From Cyprinodon diabolis (Eukaryota; Chordata; Actinopteri; Cyprinodontiformes; Cyprinodontidae), in contig CM060068.1 in the NCBI GenBank assembly GCA_030533445.1, positions 16,769,479-16,833,478 on the forward strand: a DNA stretch of 64,000 bases, in the 5' to 3' direction. Shown piece by piece: positions 1-14,558 of the stretch. Both the position numbers and the translations under genes were made by a program. The notes under the pieces are model-generated. The model was not told where the DNA came from and ran no database searches. It saw only the letters and a program-made list of their open reading frames with translations. Positions within the stretch are counted from its first letter, which is position 1. Each line of letters begins with the position of its first letter.

Positions 1-2381
<2,381 letters not shown>

Positions 2382-2537
2382 CTTTCCCCCATCAGCATTG
2401 TATTCTTTTTCGTTGACATCCAGCAGCCGAGCCAGGCCAAAGTCTGTGATCTTGATGTGGTTTGGAGATTTGACAAGAACATTCCGGGCTGCTAGATCTC
2501 TGTGGACAAGTCTGCGCTCCTCCAGGTACATCATTCC
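2382..2537 (-). CDS. erbb4: erbb4 exon, catalytic loop and DFG (156 bp)
   Basis: Encodes [19 protein letters not shown] (catalytic loop with the HRD aspartate and the AARN motif typical of receptor tyrosine kinases), [21 protein letters not shown] (DFG aspartate for magnesium) and [13 protein letters not shown], the first part of the activation loop with the conserved tyrosine. It starts in phase 0 after a CCTGCAG-type... acceptor ending at 2538 and ends in phase 0 at 2382. Its 156 bp equals EGFR exon 21. All catalytic residues are present. The donor is GTTCAT, a poor match to the GTRAGT consensus, and the frame stays open for about 46 further codons into the intron. LLDVNEKEY differs from LLEGDEKEY as I recall it in human ErbB4. 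Confidence 0.96.
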
Positions 2538-2600
2538 CTGCAATGAAGACGATTGATCATAAGAGTACAGACAAAAATAAAATTTTAAATAGAATACAAC

Positions 2601-3076
2601 TGTCATGACTGTCTGGACCTCTGTTTAAGTTTCGTTTTGAGTTTGCAGTTACACTTTGATATATGTCATTCTGTGTTTTCTTGGTCATTGGTTTCTTATT
2701 CATATTGGGTCATTCTAGTTGTTTTCTAATTATATTTCAACAGTGTTTTATTTCTTGAGTTACTCTCTCTTGTGCCAGTCTCCTTTCCCCTAGCTCCCTT
2801 CTAGTTCTAACAAAACCTGCCTACAATTAGCTTATTTGCCCATTCTTTGTTTTTGTCTACCATCTTCCTGTGCAGGTCCTTATTGCTGGATTCTCATCTC
2901 CACTTCACTCCTCATGTCTGTTTCTCCCTGGCATCTCCTACTTTTAGGTCACCTGTTTATTATTCCGGATTTATGCTTCTGCTACCATCTACACCTAAAT
3001 TAAATCGGCAAGAAATAATCTCTGCCTCCTCATTTTTTGCATTTGGGTCCTCAACTAACTTCCACTAAACCTGACA
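2601..3076 (+). mobile_element. Solo-LTR-like repeat (about 476 bp)
   Basis: Begins TGTCATGAC and ends ACCTGACA, so it has the TG...CA ends and short TGTCA/TGACA inverted termini of an LTR. The flanking pentamers are ACAAC (2596-2600) and GCAAC (3077-3081), a 4 of 5 match that fits an aged target duplication. The T/C-rich interior and the end region (CTGCCTCCTCATTT, then TTTGGGTCCTCAACT) resemble a repeat I know as common in fish. No coding region is attached, so a solo LTR is the simplest reading; another retroelement end is possible. It lies only 63 bp from the acceptor side of the 2382-2537 exon. Confidence 0.5.
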
Positions 3077-4744
3077 GCAACATTAAAAAAAAAAACATAC
3101 TCTATTGGCACTGATATGTTTTTGTTTTTTTTATATGATTTTGAGCATTTACTTTTAGGTCAAAATGCTCATAATTGCTCTCTTCTGAGCATCAGTTTTG
3201 AATGAGACATTATTTCTTTCCCAGCATGTTCATCCATCACATGAACTTCTAAATTTTATAGGGAATTATGGAAATAAGGGTATAAAGCGTAAATTGTTTT
3301 AAGGGAATCTAATCCTTCTTCACAGTGCTGTACAATACTCTACAGTGTATAAAATACATGGTCTGACTCCCTGCTTGTGTCTTCAGTTTTTTTGCCATTA
3401 TAAACAGCACCATCATCATTACAACCGTCAAATCTATTTTAGAGTTAGAGTGATTTTTCTTAGTGTCACTGTCATTGCAACCATAATGTTATTTCTTGAA
3501 AATATAGATTTTCTATATATAAATCTTAGCAACTACCACAATGAGACCTTCTAATCATTGAAGGCCTGGTTATGTAATAAAACCATCACCCACAAACATG
3601 TATAGATCCTTAAAAGGAAGAGGTATCGAAGGAAAAGATCTCAAAAAGATTTTTTATGAAGAAATTTTTTCAGCATTCCTCTCTTCAGCTCAGGTTAAAT
3701 TACTATTTTAAATTTCTGCTGCTGTGTTTTTTTTTTCGTTTAAAACCCATATGTGCTTTTATTCATAAAGCATAGGCTAGAATTTGAAAAAAAAAAAAAA
3801 AAAATCAGTGTACAGGCCACTTTACTTGAACAAAGTACTTTAGCCTAACCTCCCTGTCTTGGATTCCTTCTTTAAAAAGTGCCCTTTAGAGTCTGTAGTC
3901 ATGCATTTTTCCCATTACATTAACCAGCACGCAGTGCAGCAATGTATACATTTTATCCAACAAACACTTGCTGAGTGGTTCCTGGTTTCACTGAGTAAAG
4001 TAGGCTAATATTAGAGAATCAACACCCAAATTACACTTTTTTCCTCAGACATAGCAAAGCTGTGATGCCCAGAGCTTTAAGGGCTGTACTTTTTCTCTGG
4101 GGTAATAGTGTGCTCAGAGGCACCCTGTGCAAATAAGTAGCACAAAGGAGAAATAATCTCTGGTCAGGCCAGAGGCTCATATAACAAACCTGTTGTGAAT
4201 CATGAAGACAGATGTAAACAAATTTAACAGTTTAGAGGAGCAAAAGAATGGAAACAAAATGATTAAAATCAGTAGCCAGATCATACGTAATGATGCAGCA
4301 TAACAAGCCCAGCTTACCTAAAGTGCAGGTGAAGATAGAAATAAGCCCTGACCACTTTAGGCTTTATGAAACTTAGGAGTCACTCGTGCTTGACGTTCCA
4401 AGTCATCTTAAGCGAAAAGTCCTGTAAATTATTTCCTTCAGTCATTTAAAGATAGTTACCTTAACTGGGAAAGTTGATTTTCCTCTCTGTCTTATCTGCC
4501 TACATCTCCTCCATCTAATGATCATATCTGCCATGTCCAAACTGCCTTTACCAGTTGTGGCTGCCTTTAGGATACGCAAAATACAGTACAAGTAATGAAT
4601 GCATTTGTTTGCTGCTTTAATGGATAACATTGCACTTATAAAAAAAACAAAACGTATTTGCATCCTCTCCTAGAGTTTTATTTTATTTCCAACTGGGGAG
4701 CAGCAAGTGTTATTTTGCTATTTACATTGCTGTCTGGTTTTAAA

Positions 4745-4806
4745 ATATATATATATCTATATCTATATATATCTATATATAGATATATATATATATATAT
4801 ATATAT
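4745..4806. repeat. TA/TATC microsatellite
   Basis: Alternating TA with several TATC and TAGA units over about 60 bp; partly self-complementary. Confidence 0.9.
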
Positions 4807-5888
4807 TGCAGCGCTAGCCCTTGTAGATTAACACCCATACACTATGTTGGCCACGAGCCCGCAAACTGCTGTTTTATCGTCTATTGAGTGACCGATTGCT
4901 ACAACCTGGAAGACTTGTTGTGTATCTTTGTATTCCAAAATGGTCCATAAAATACTATTTGAAAAATGTTCATTCAAAAAACAAAACAAGCGATACCAAC
5001 ATGTTAATTTCCGGCCAAGTTGCTTGATTCAACTGGAGGATTCAGATAACATGCAGATCTTAACAGAAACTTTAACATTTACATTTCTCAATTTTGTAAA
5101 TGCCAAGGGTTTTAAGTCAAGATTATTACTCACTCTAACTTGGTTGTGTCTTATCTTTAAAGTTGGTGTTTTCATTTTTTTGGACAGTTGTAAGATGTTT
5201 TCTAAGTGCACACAATTATTGTTGCAGTGCTGTAATTATCTTCACATACTGTAGATAAATTGTGCTGTGAGTTCAATCGAGCTTCTTCTGAAAAACATTG
5301 CTTAGGAGCAAGAAGTACAAAGATTTGAACTGCTTTGGCTACTGACCAGCTGGCTCCAGCGTATATTAAAGCATTTTAACGGTTGTTTTCTTCTTAGAGA
5401 GCTGTAAAGAGTGCAAGCTTTTAAAATGGTCATATCTTCTTAAATTATTTTTGGATTTCCATAAGTTTGATATAATTAATTAGGACATGTGAATTATTTT
5501 AAAGGATAATTGGTGAACTTTGGAGAAAGGGTACATACGTTTCACTACTTACTACCCATTTTTAGACATTCAGACATATTGACATGGTCAATTTGTTTTG
5601 TTATATGTAAAAAATAAAAGCTGACACATACTGTATATAAGGAAATTGCTGCCCATCAAATACATACAACCTCAAGTTTGGAATTGGTATAATCTGCTTT
5701 GTGAATACAGTGCAGCCCATGCAAGCTGCAGAACACTTCTAAATAGAAGGGTTCCGTGCATTCCCTTTTGGCCTCAAAATTTTATCAGCACATTTACTAG
5801 CATAGTGAAATTATACTTGAATCCACTTAAATGGGTTGAAATCTGAGAACTCACAGTGTGTGCTAATGATTGGTCTTTCTTTCACTTG

Positions 5889-6330
5889 TCTTCCAGGATC
5901 AAAAAGGTTCTATCTTGGGTGCATCCTTTATTTCAATCTATACTGTATTGAGCATTTAGATAAAAATTTGCCAAATGCCCTTTCTTTGTATCCATGCTGA
6001 TGATACTGTACTTGTTTGCTTTGCCAACACACTTAAACATTCTTTTGGAAAACTGCCAGCAACTTAAAATGTACTTCAGTACAAGTTGAATAATTTAAAG
6101 TTCTTTTTAAATGTTCATAGATGTAATGTGGTTTTCCCATCTTAAAATCATGTCCAAATCACAGTTGATGCAGCCCATTATTATTTTTTAAGGCATCTTG
6201 TTGCCACCTCTTTTCTGCCCAATCTGGGCTATGGCAGTAGTTTACATGCATGCGTATTCACACTGGTTGTTTATGTTGGATGCTGTAAATTATTATGCAT
6301 TAAGTTTTACCATTGGTCTTTAATATCAGT
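5889..6330 (+). mobile_element. LINE reverse-transcriptase fossil
   Basis: Translating across frames gives pieces of a LINE reverse transcriptase: a G-S-I-L-G-type box just after 5889, then HADDTVLVC-like residues around 5990-6020 (the catalytic YADD box, here with a changed first residue), then LPNLGYGSSLHA near 6215-6255, a recurring C-terminal block in fish LINEs. Frameshifts and stops are frequent, so this is a dead, truncated copy on the plus strand, opposite to erbb4. The exact clade (CR1, L2 or Rex1-like) is not resolved. Confidence 0.6.
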
Positions 6331-8179
6331 GTGATTTACTTGGATAATTAATGATTACATACATGCATACATAGATACATACATACAATCTGTTGCTTAT
6401 TTGCTTTTACACATACTGTAACCATGTCAGTGAATAAATAGCATGTCAGTGAATCTGGCAATCCTGATTTTGAAAATTCCAATATAGTCCTCAGGCTACA
6501 AAAAAAAAAAAAATAATAAATCATCACTGTACATGCCTTTAAAGACCCTTCAATTCTATCAGTACATCTTTTGCCAAAAATGGAAAGTCTTTACTGCCAT
6601 TTGTAGACCACTGCAGACCACTGAGTGGATCTGAGGAAAAGATGGGTCAAATGATGGGAGAGGCGGAAACAATTTCATTTTGGACAAGCAATAAAAGGAG
6701 CTACTTTGTTTGAAGTGGTGAAAAAGACTGAAAACCCAGGCCTTATTTGGAACCGTAACAAATTACATTTAGCAAGAACTGGATAAAATGCAAGGAGAAG
6801 TGGATGGGGAGGTAGAGAGAAGCAGAGTAGTCAAAGGTGGAGCTGAGCTAGAGCACTCTAAAATGTGAGATTACATTGGTGGGGCTGTAATCACCCCGTC
6901 TCATTTGACTTCCTCTCAAAGAGGAGTGGGTAGTTTCAACACGCACCTGCACATTTACATACAAGCTGAAATCCAAATATAGGTCTGTAACTTACACAGT
7001 GAAACCCTCACATGCTGCAGATGGCTGCCAATTTATTATTGTAAGAGATCACATTGATATATAAAACATTTATAACTAAAAAAGCAATCCAGATGTAATA
7101 CTGAGCTATAGGCCATATAAATGTACAGTGTTTCACAATATGAAACTTTTCCAACCTTAATTACGTCTCCTCAGTTTGATGGAATTAGTAAAAATAATGC
7201 TTTTTTACACATATATCAAGGCATTGAAATTCAGAGAGCAATGATGTGATTTTCTTTGCACTAATGCATGCTGGTCATTTACTTAACAGTTATCAGTGTT
7301 TTGTCTGAAGTGCTGCTGTAAGGGAAAATCTGACTGATGTGGGTTGTAAGGTATTTATGTTGGCCATTACTAACAGTTCCTAAATCATCAACACTATAGC
7401 TGTTTGTCTATCATATTGTATGCTGCCAGATTTTTGATAGATTCTTATTTATACATAAATCGCACCCAGTAATCCCTTCAATTTTCAAGACAATTAAGCA
7501 GTGGAGGGAGAATAGATGGCTTGGCAACCCGTGAATTTTAATTTACCAGCACAATGAGACTGAAAGAGGGGAGTTGATGGTGTGTGTAGACTGAGAAGTA
7601 GCTGTAGACGTGCAGCAGAAACAAACTTTTTTTTTTCTTTTTGCTTGGTTACTTTCATTTAAAACCCTCCCATGTAGGTGGGATAGAAACAAGTAACTGC
7701 CAAGATTTGAACTTGCAGTAAACCTGAATTCATCACCCACATTGATGCCAGCAGGGTAGCATGTATTTCAGGTGAGTCCGGCACCAAATTGACATTCCTG
7801 GTTTCATACTTACCCTGTTTTAATCACACCTCAGAAATAAGCTGCCCACCAATCCACAGGGGTCCTAACCATCCCCTAAATCATCAACACAGTTATTTTA
7901 TAAGAGGAAGAAAACAAATGGAGCAGTAAACACCACTAATTTTTTCAGTGCAGCCTTCTGCATTCCAAATGGTTCTAGCACACCTTGAAGATTTAGCCAG
8001 TGTACGCCAACGTCCTAGCATCTTCTAAAATGCTGGCATACATTGAAATTTGTATGTTTTTTTTTTCAATTTTGCACATATACATGGAGTATTCATAAAG
8101 ATTCCAGAACTTATGTCCAATGACAGCCTAACTTATAAATAAAGCACAGCAGCATAATGCCCACAATATGTCACAGGCC

Positions 8180-8345
8180 AGTGTTCTGATGGGGGCAGGC
8201 CGGACGCAGGCCGGAGGCGCCCGGCCTGCATAAAAAGCAGAAGAAAATTGCACTCGCAGTATTAACCTAGCTACTCTTTATCGCCTATTTGCAGTCGCAG
8301 CAGATTCAGCGTCATGTCTGCTAAGAAGTTTGTTGGTGGGGGAAT
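8180..8345 (+). other. CpG-rich patch with TATA-like box
   Basis: An isolated GC-rich block (8190-8230, containing two copies of GCAGGCCGGA) is followed directly by CATAAAAAG, a plausible TATA box. About 80 bp downstream is an ATG in the context GTCATGTCT that opens only a short frame (MSAKKFVGGGMGDY...). It may be the promoter end of a lost mobile element or a chance patch. No gene follows it. Confidence 0.25.
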
Positions 8346-8904
8346 GGGCGACTATATCTGCCGGTGTTTTTGACACATTTTTAATACATCGGCATATGTT
8401 GGCTAAATCGTCAAGGTGTGACCGCACCAAAAGCAACATATTTTCATTTTAGAAAAATCTAAGGAGTTCAGTTCAATGCTCAAATTAATAGAAAAAACAC
8501 TTTGATAATACAGTTTTGAAGTTGCAAAATGACCAAGTTCCATGTTTGTTCCACCATCCATCAAAATAGACCTGGCTTTTTCTGACAGACTGCCATCAGT
8601 GTTCATGGTGGCGTGTGCATCTGCAGTGCCCACGTGCTATCCCAAGAAAGTGGTTATATATTCACCTGAGAAGAGATTGCCTGAACATTACATGTGTTTT
8701 CTCGGCTGGGGGCTTCCTACAGTGTATATCTGACTGTTATTGTTCAGAAATGGGTCATCAGTCTATCACAGGAGAGCACAGAAAAAGAGAGGGCAAATTA
8801 TCATGCATCCATACACATCTCTAAGGGCAACTTTAAGTTAACCCAACAGTTACGCTGTAACACTGGGAGAGAGGCCACACATGCAAAGTCCATTAATTAA
8901 AAAA

Positions 8905-8985
8905 TTCATGTTGCTGGGATTTGAACTCGAGCTCTTTCCTACAGACAGCAATTCTACCAAGCAATCATCCTGATATTTGCCTTTT
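8905..8985 (-). repeat. tRNA-like or SINE-head remnant
   Basis: On the minus strand there is a GGTAGAAT stretch resembling an A box, followed about 35 bases later by GAGTTCAAATCCC resembling a Pol III B box, and then a T run. Stems do not pair convincingly, so this is not called a tRNA gene; a decayed tRNA-derived SINE head or tRNA pseudogene is likelier. Confidence 0.3.
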
Positions 8986-9292
8986 TTCCTTTGACCAACT
9001 TTTTTTATTATACTCTTCAATAACCCTAAACAGAGAGGCATATTTCGTGATTTACGTCATAAACTTGATTTGATCTCAGTATTCAATTTTGGTTAACCCA
9101 CAGTACTTTCTGGTGATGTAAATCTTTCCAATGGCTACTGAGCTGTTGATTCTAAATTTAGATTCCTACCTTTCATTCAGATATTGTTTTGTTTTATAGT
9201 CTAGTAACTATTATCTTTATTAGTAATGTGTGACCCTGTCTACTTACATTTTCCTTTGCTGCTGACATAACATAGTTTCCCAAATCTGAGAA

Positions 9293-9325
9293 AAACAAAA
9301 CAAAACAAAACAAAAAAAACAAAAC
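9293..9325. repeat. CAAAA simple repeat
   Basis: Short run of CAAAA units with an A-rich interruption. Confidence 0.85.
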
Positions 9326-10452
9326 TATTTCCCTGTTCTATTCTTCTGTTCTCTTGTTGTTAAAACTTTTCAAAGATTGAGAAATAATAGACATATGTGT
9401 CCCTTAATATGTCTACCCCAAGGAAAAGGAAAGTTCACGTATTAATACTCAAAACCTATCAACAAGAAAGGCTCCTACTGTACATGCTTGGGCACACTTA
9501 AATCTGCAGACGTCCTCTCATACTCGGACCCAAAGCTAGCATCTATATACGTGTTTGTCAGGCTGTAAACTGCTTGGCAAAAGACGATCATCTCATCAAA
9601 CTATTTCTAAGTGTCACTGAGCAGGCACTTGCAAGAATATACAGCATCAAAGCCATTTTCTTGGCAGGTGGTGCCTGGAGCAAAATAAACAGCATTAGGG
9701 GCTCAATTAGCTCATTAAACTTGTTAGTACCCATTCCTCTTCTCTGTCCTACTGGTAGAGCGGGGTAAGAAATGTAAGACATTTTAACCTAGACGTAGGA
9801 ATTGATATAAATTGATATGTGATATAAAATAAAAAAGCATGAATAATTTGGATTTGAGGTTAGGTGTATTTCTGCTGTGAGGCTGCCTAGCAGCCATTGA
9901 TTCCAATAAGACTCAACTTCTTTGCAGTTACAGGTGCTGTAAAAGCTGAGAAGGCAATGACCTTACTTCTGCATGCTGGTGGACATATTTTGTGCCAACA
10001 ACTGTCATGGAAATAATATTAACAGCCTTGGAGCAATAAGAGCTCATGAATATTATTAAATGGCTGAGAATTTGACAGGAATATATTGCTTGTTGTAAGA
10101 ATTTATCATAACAATTTAGCTGACCTCTTGATCCCACTGTGCGTAGGTAGAGACAGCAAGGTTACATTTCATTGGTTTTTCAAAAAGTATAATGAATAGA
10201 TAGCTGGTGTTGTCTGATCAGAAATTTGATTTCTTACACCTGTACCTTAGTGCCAACGGGCAAAACAGTGTTTTCTGTTGTCCTTTCCAATGTAACTCTA
10301 GTCTTGTTTACAGTACGTTTATACAACAGAACTCGCATCCAACTTTATTTTTCAAAATATACCCCAGACTATCTAATTCAGCTTTTAGTAAAGAGAATCA
10401 ATGTACACATACAGTAAGCAGAAGTTAAAGTAAGTGATCAACAAAACCAATA

Positions 10453-11194
10453 AAAGGTATTGTGGAAGATTTTCGCCAATTTTTTAAAAGACCTCATCCT
10501 CTTGACAAAAGAAATGCACATGCACAACCCTTTACCTGCTCCTGAGAGAGCACACCTATTAAACGCATGCGAGAGCATCCACAAGTCCATTTCTCCTCAT
10601 ACACTCTATGTTTTAAAGTTGCTGTTTTCATAGATCATACAGGCTTACGTCAACCCTAACCCCTAAATCCCTAAATCATTATATAGAGTGGGGACTATAT
10701 AGTGGACTTTATAATGAACTCAGTTAACTTACTGTTCGGACGCATGATCACTACTTTTTGCTCCCTGTTGGGCACGTGGCTCCTTCTCCACTGCACGGTG
10801 CCCGCGCCATCTTTGTTATTAGTCGCCGCTGTCGGATAGCGACAGCAGGCCACTGTGACAGCAAATCCCATAATGCTATTCAAGCTCTCTGCGCAAAGCA
10901 TTCTGGGATATATGTGCCTCTTCTTAGGCCTTTCTTTTGTTCTCATACACTTCATAGACACTTTTTCTCTTATGACCCTCTGCCATTTCAAAAAAGGTGA
11001 GCTTCATTGATTGTCTGAAACCGTAGCTTAACACAGATATACGCCTGAATGTTCGCATGCGCAGAAAAAGATTGCTAACTGGGGGCGAGCATGTAGGATG
11101 GCCTTACGTAAACACATCACCAGAATAATTGACAATTAGGAAGACCACTTATTTAAATGATTTATCTGGAAATAAAAAATCGTCCTTTATAACT
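10453..11194. mobile_element. TTAA-type repeat family, copy A
   Basis: Shares order and sequence with 19941-20617. Both open with AGGTATTGTGG, carry a block around CTATATAG, then a block with CATAATGC, GGCCTTTCTTTT and CTCATACACTTC, and close near a GGA/ACCACTT segment. Copy A is the more eroded: its right end (CTTTATAACTT) no longer matches its left end well, and the flanking TTAA is lost. No transposase is encoded, so it is a non-autonomous element. See copy B for the terminal structure. Confidence 0.65.
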
Positions 11195-13269
11195 TCAAGA
11201 AAAAGAGCAGTGTTCAAAAGAAAATAATAGGATCTTAGCACATAATTTTATAGTCCTTTATGCACTAGATTCTTGTTGTGCAATTAATGATGCAGGGCTG
11301 CAGCGTCTTCATACGCTCTCACTCCGTATCCCCAATTTTCCAAGCTAAGAAACGACGGATATTAAACCTCAACTCCATTCTACTTTTTTAATGTATAAAA
11401 TTAGCATGCTGATAGACATCCAGTACACGTTTTTCAACTCAACCTTAGTGCAAACACATGAAGACATGCCAGGTTCATACCCAGTCTGTATTTTTGCACC
11501 AGCCCACCTATTCACTGTGCTGAGAGCAGCGAAGCTGAAAGACCTGTGCCAGATATAAAAAAAAAATTCTGAGCAGTTATTACGAGGTATGTCATATGAA
11601 CTTTTATCTTTGTTTTATCTGGACTAAGATAATTCACTTTATGAATTAATTAAGGTTTAAGCAATCTAGTGCTTGAGTAAATATGAATAAAATATACAGC
11701 AGCTAGCTTCAATCATTAATGTGGAGACTGAATGTACAGAGCTGCCAACTTTTCACCAAACCATGGAGTGAGATTTTGAAATAGTTTGGACAGGCAACCC
11801 TTGTCAGAATGAGATTGAAAGAGTTTGAGTCTATAAAAATAATAATGTATATCTTGTGTAAAAAGTTCCACATAACTACAGATCACTTATTGTTATTCAT
11901 TAAAATTTACTGTGCTATCAAAAATCCTATATTTGTTCACTTTGTTTCAGTTAAATCCTCTGAATACCTACAACCTATAGCCGCACCTATCATCATAGCC
12001 TTTAAATCTAACCATGACAACGGTTTCCTGTCCAAACTAATTCAAAATCTCACTCCCAAGGTTTGGTGAAAAGTTAGCAGCCCTGATGATGTGTACCTCT
12101 TGGCCTAATAACCTGCTGAAGGTAGCTTAGATAAAAATGCTTAGGCAGTGAAAGATGGATTAAAGTACTGGCAAGGCCGTACCAATAAAACACACAGTTC
12201 AAGCTTTAATAGAAATTAGTTTTTTGTATCAGAGAGACAAAGAGAGAAAATATCTTGTTTATTTAGCTAGATAATTAAAAAGCTAGAAGAAACAGATACT
12301 TTTTTTAAAACCAAAGTATGAAACAAAACTTCAACAATTCCATGTACTAAGTAGAATTTTTAATCAAGTGGAGCTTTAATCTAAAAATTAAAGTTATTTT
12401 TTTCCTGCAGATTTTCAGGTCCCTATGACTGTCAGGATTGCTTATATTTTTTCAGAAGTGCTTCCTAATAACATGTTATATTCTTTCTAAATGACAAAAT
12501 TTTCATAAGTATCTTTTATTAAAAAAGTTAAGTTGATTTGATCAATCCATTACATTTTAGGCAGAATTAGGGAGGAATAAGCATCTTTATGTAGACTGAT
12601 TTTTTATCTTTCAATTTTCAAAAACATTTTTATTTATACAGCACCCAAACTTTTGAATCTTTTCAACCAAATTTTGCTAAGGGAGAAAGGCTGGCAGAGT
12701 GATGAAAGTCTATCATCAGCTTCAATTAGCATGCTTTAGGCCTTTGGTAGAACTGAGGAAGAGAGTGCAGAGTTGCATCGATAAAAGCTAAGACACTAAA
12801 AGCCTAAAATAAATACCTATATAACAACAGACATTTAGAAATATAAATATATGAAGGTCATTGTTCCCCTTACTTCTACAAACATGCTAAAAGTGTCTCT
12901 CTTTTTATAACTACTGCTAAAATTGTGCAGGTGCATGTTTGACTGCTGAACTTAAAAATAATTTAGAAACATAATTAGTTTAAGTTTGTTGTCCGATCTT
13001 TCTTCAATTTATTATTATGCTACTGCAATGTAATTTTCTTTATGTGCTGCGTTTTTGTTCTGTTCATATGAAGCTCTTTAGATTGCTTCTTACTTAAATG
13101 TGATTTATAAATACACTTCCCTTAACCTACTTTTTTCAAATGTATTTATAGTTGATTTGTATGTTCAATATCGATTAAAAATTGACAGCATATGGTGAAA
13201 GGAAAGCAAAATCAACCTCAAAAGTAAGTATTAGACTGCTATATATATATTTATATATATATATATATA

Positions 13270-13298
13270 CACTATATTGCCAAAAGTATTTGCTCACC
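13270..13298 (+). repeat. Tc1-like left inverted repeat
   Basis: 29 bp, the exact reverse complement of 14489-14517; starts CACTATATTG next to TA. Confidence 0.95.
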
Positions 13299-13351
13299 TG
13301 CCTTGACTCACATATGAGCTTAAGTGACATCCCGTTCCTAATCCATAGGGT

Positions 13352-14383
13352 TCAATATGACGTCGGTCCACCCTTTGCAGCTAGAACAGCTTCAACTCTT
13401 CTGGGAAGGCTGTCCACAAGGTTTAGGAGTGTGTTTATGGGAATTTTTGACCATTCTTCCAGAAGCGCATTTGTGAGGTCGCACACTGATGTTGGACGAG
13501 AAGGCCTGGCTCTCAGTCTCCGCTCTAATTCATCCCAAAGGTGTTCTATCGGGTTGAGGTCAGGACTCTGTGCAGGCCAGTCAAGTTCATCCACACCAGA
13601 CTCTGTCATCCATGTCTTTATGGACCTTGCTTTGTGCACTGGTGCACAGTCATGTTGGAAGAGGAAGGGGCCAGCTCCAAACTGTTCCCACAAAGTTGGG
13701 AGCATGGAATTGTCCAAAATGTCTTGGTATGCTGAAGCATTCAGAGTTCCTTTCACTGGAACTAAGGGGCCAAGCCCAGCTCCTGAAAAACAACCCCACA
13801 CCATAATCCCCCCTCCACCAAACTTTACACTTGGCACAATGCAGTCAGACAAGTACCGTTCTCCTGGCAACCGCCAAACCCAGACCCGTCCATCAGATTG
13901 CCAGATGGAGAAGCGCGATTCGTCACTCCAGAGAACGCGTCTCCACTGCTCTAGAGTCCAGTGGCGGCGTGCTTTACACCACCGCATCCGACGCTTTGCA
14001 TTGCACTTGGTTATGTATGGCTTGGATGCAGCTGCTCGACCATGGAAACCCATTCCATGAAGCTCTCTGCGCACTGTTCTTGAGCTAATCTGAAGGCCAC
14101 ATGAAGTTTGGAGGTCTGTAGTGATTGACTCTGCAGAAAGTTGGCGACCTCTTCGCACTATGCGCTTCAGCATCCGCTGACCCCGCTCCGTCAGTTTACG
14201 TGGCCTACCACTTCGTGGCTGAGTTGCTGTCGTTCCCAAACACTTCCATTTTCTTATAATACAGCTGACAGTTGACTGTGGAATATTTAGGAGCGAGGAA
14301 ATTTCACGACTGGATTTGTTGCACAGGTGGCATCCTATCACAGTTCCACGCTGGAATTCACTGAGCTCCTGAGAGCGACCCAT
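13352..14383 (-). CDS. Tc1-like DD34E transposase, intact frame
   Basis: A 343-residue open frame starting at [15 protein letters not shown], the usual start of this fish Tc1 group. The frame is also open upstream to a Met at 14497, but that Met lies in the inverted repeat, so 14383 is preferred. In order: N-terminal paired-like helix-turn-helix DNA-binding region ([18 protein letters not shown]), the GRPRK hinge motif near residue 60, a second DNA-binding helix region ([12 protein letters not shown]), then the catalytic triad: D in [10 protein letters not shown] in [10 protein letters not shown] in [25 protein letters not shown] is the conserved glycine-rich block. About 340 residues is the normal length for the family. 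It catalyses cut-and-paste transposition into TA. No stop or frameshift is seen, so it may encode a working enzyme, although activity cannot be judged from sequence alone. Confidence 0.93.
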   Translation of the reverse strand: MGRSQELSEFQRGTVIGCHLCNKSSREISSLLNIPQSTVSCIIRKWKCLGTTATQPRSGRPRKLTERGQRMLKRIVRRGRQLSAESITTDLQTSCGLQISSRTVRRELHGMGFHGRAAASKPYITKCNAKRRMRWCKARRHWTLEQWRRVLWSDESRFSIWQSDGRVWVWRLPGERYLSDCIVPSVKFGGGGIMVWGCFSGAGLGPLVPVKGTLNASAYQDILDNSMLPTLWEQFGAGPFLFQHDCAPVHKARSIKTWMTESGVDELDWPAQSPDLNPIEHLWDELERRLRARPSRPTSVCDLTNALLEEWSKIPINTLLNLVDSLPRRVEAVLAAKGGPTSY

Positions 14384-14488
14384 TCTTTCACAAATGTTTG
14401 TAAAAACAGTCTGCATGCCTAGGTGCTTGAATTTATACACCTGTGGCCATGGAAGTGATTGGAACACCTGATTCCAATAATTTGGATG

Positions 14489-14514
14489 GGTGAGCAAATA
14501 CTTTTGGCAATATA

Positions 14515-14517
<3 letters not shown>
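14489..14517 (-). repeat. Tc1-like right inverted repeat
   Basis: 29 bp, the exact reverse complement of 13270-13298; followed by TA and the rest of the microsatellite. Confidence 0.95.

Positions 14518-14558
<41 letters not shown>

Larger units (their letters stand above)
13270..14517 (-). mobile_element. Tc1/mariner-like transposon, full length
   Basis: A 1,248-bp element bounded by perfectly matching 29-bp inverted repeats (13270-13298 and 14489-14517, starting CACTATATTGCC) and flanked on each side by TA, the canonical Tc1/mariner target duplication. It sits inside a TA microsatellite, part of which is on each side (about 13243-13269 and 14518-14552). The element carries one intact transposase frame on the minus strand. 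Identical ends and an uninterrupted frame suggest a young or recently active copy. It is in the same orientation as erbb4, in its largest intron. Confidence 0.95.

Noticed and set aside
8905..8985. A tRNA gene
   Set aside because: Box-like motifs are present, but the acceptor and T stems do not pair; kept only as a low-confidence SINE-like remnant.
10695..11000. Frames of 80 to 98 codons within TTAA repeat copy A
   Set aside because: Copy B does not preserve the same frame, so they are incidental.
13182..14060. 292-codon plus-strand open frame
   Set aside because: It is the antisense shadow of the Tc1-like transposase; no domain is readable in this direction, and its first part crosses the TA repeat.
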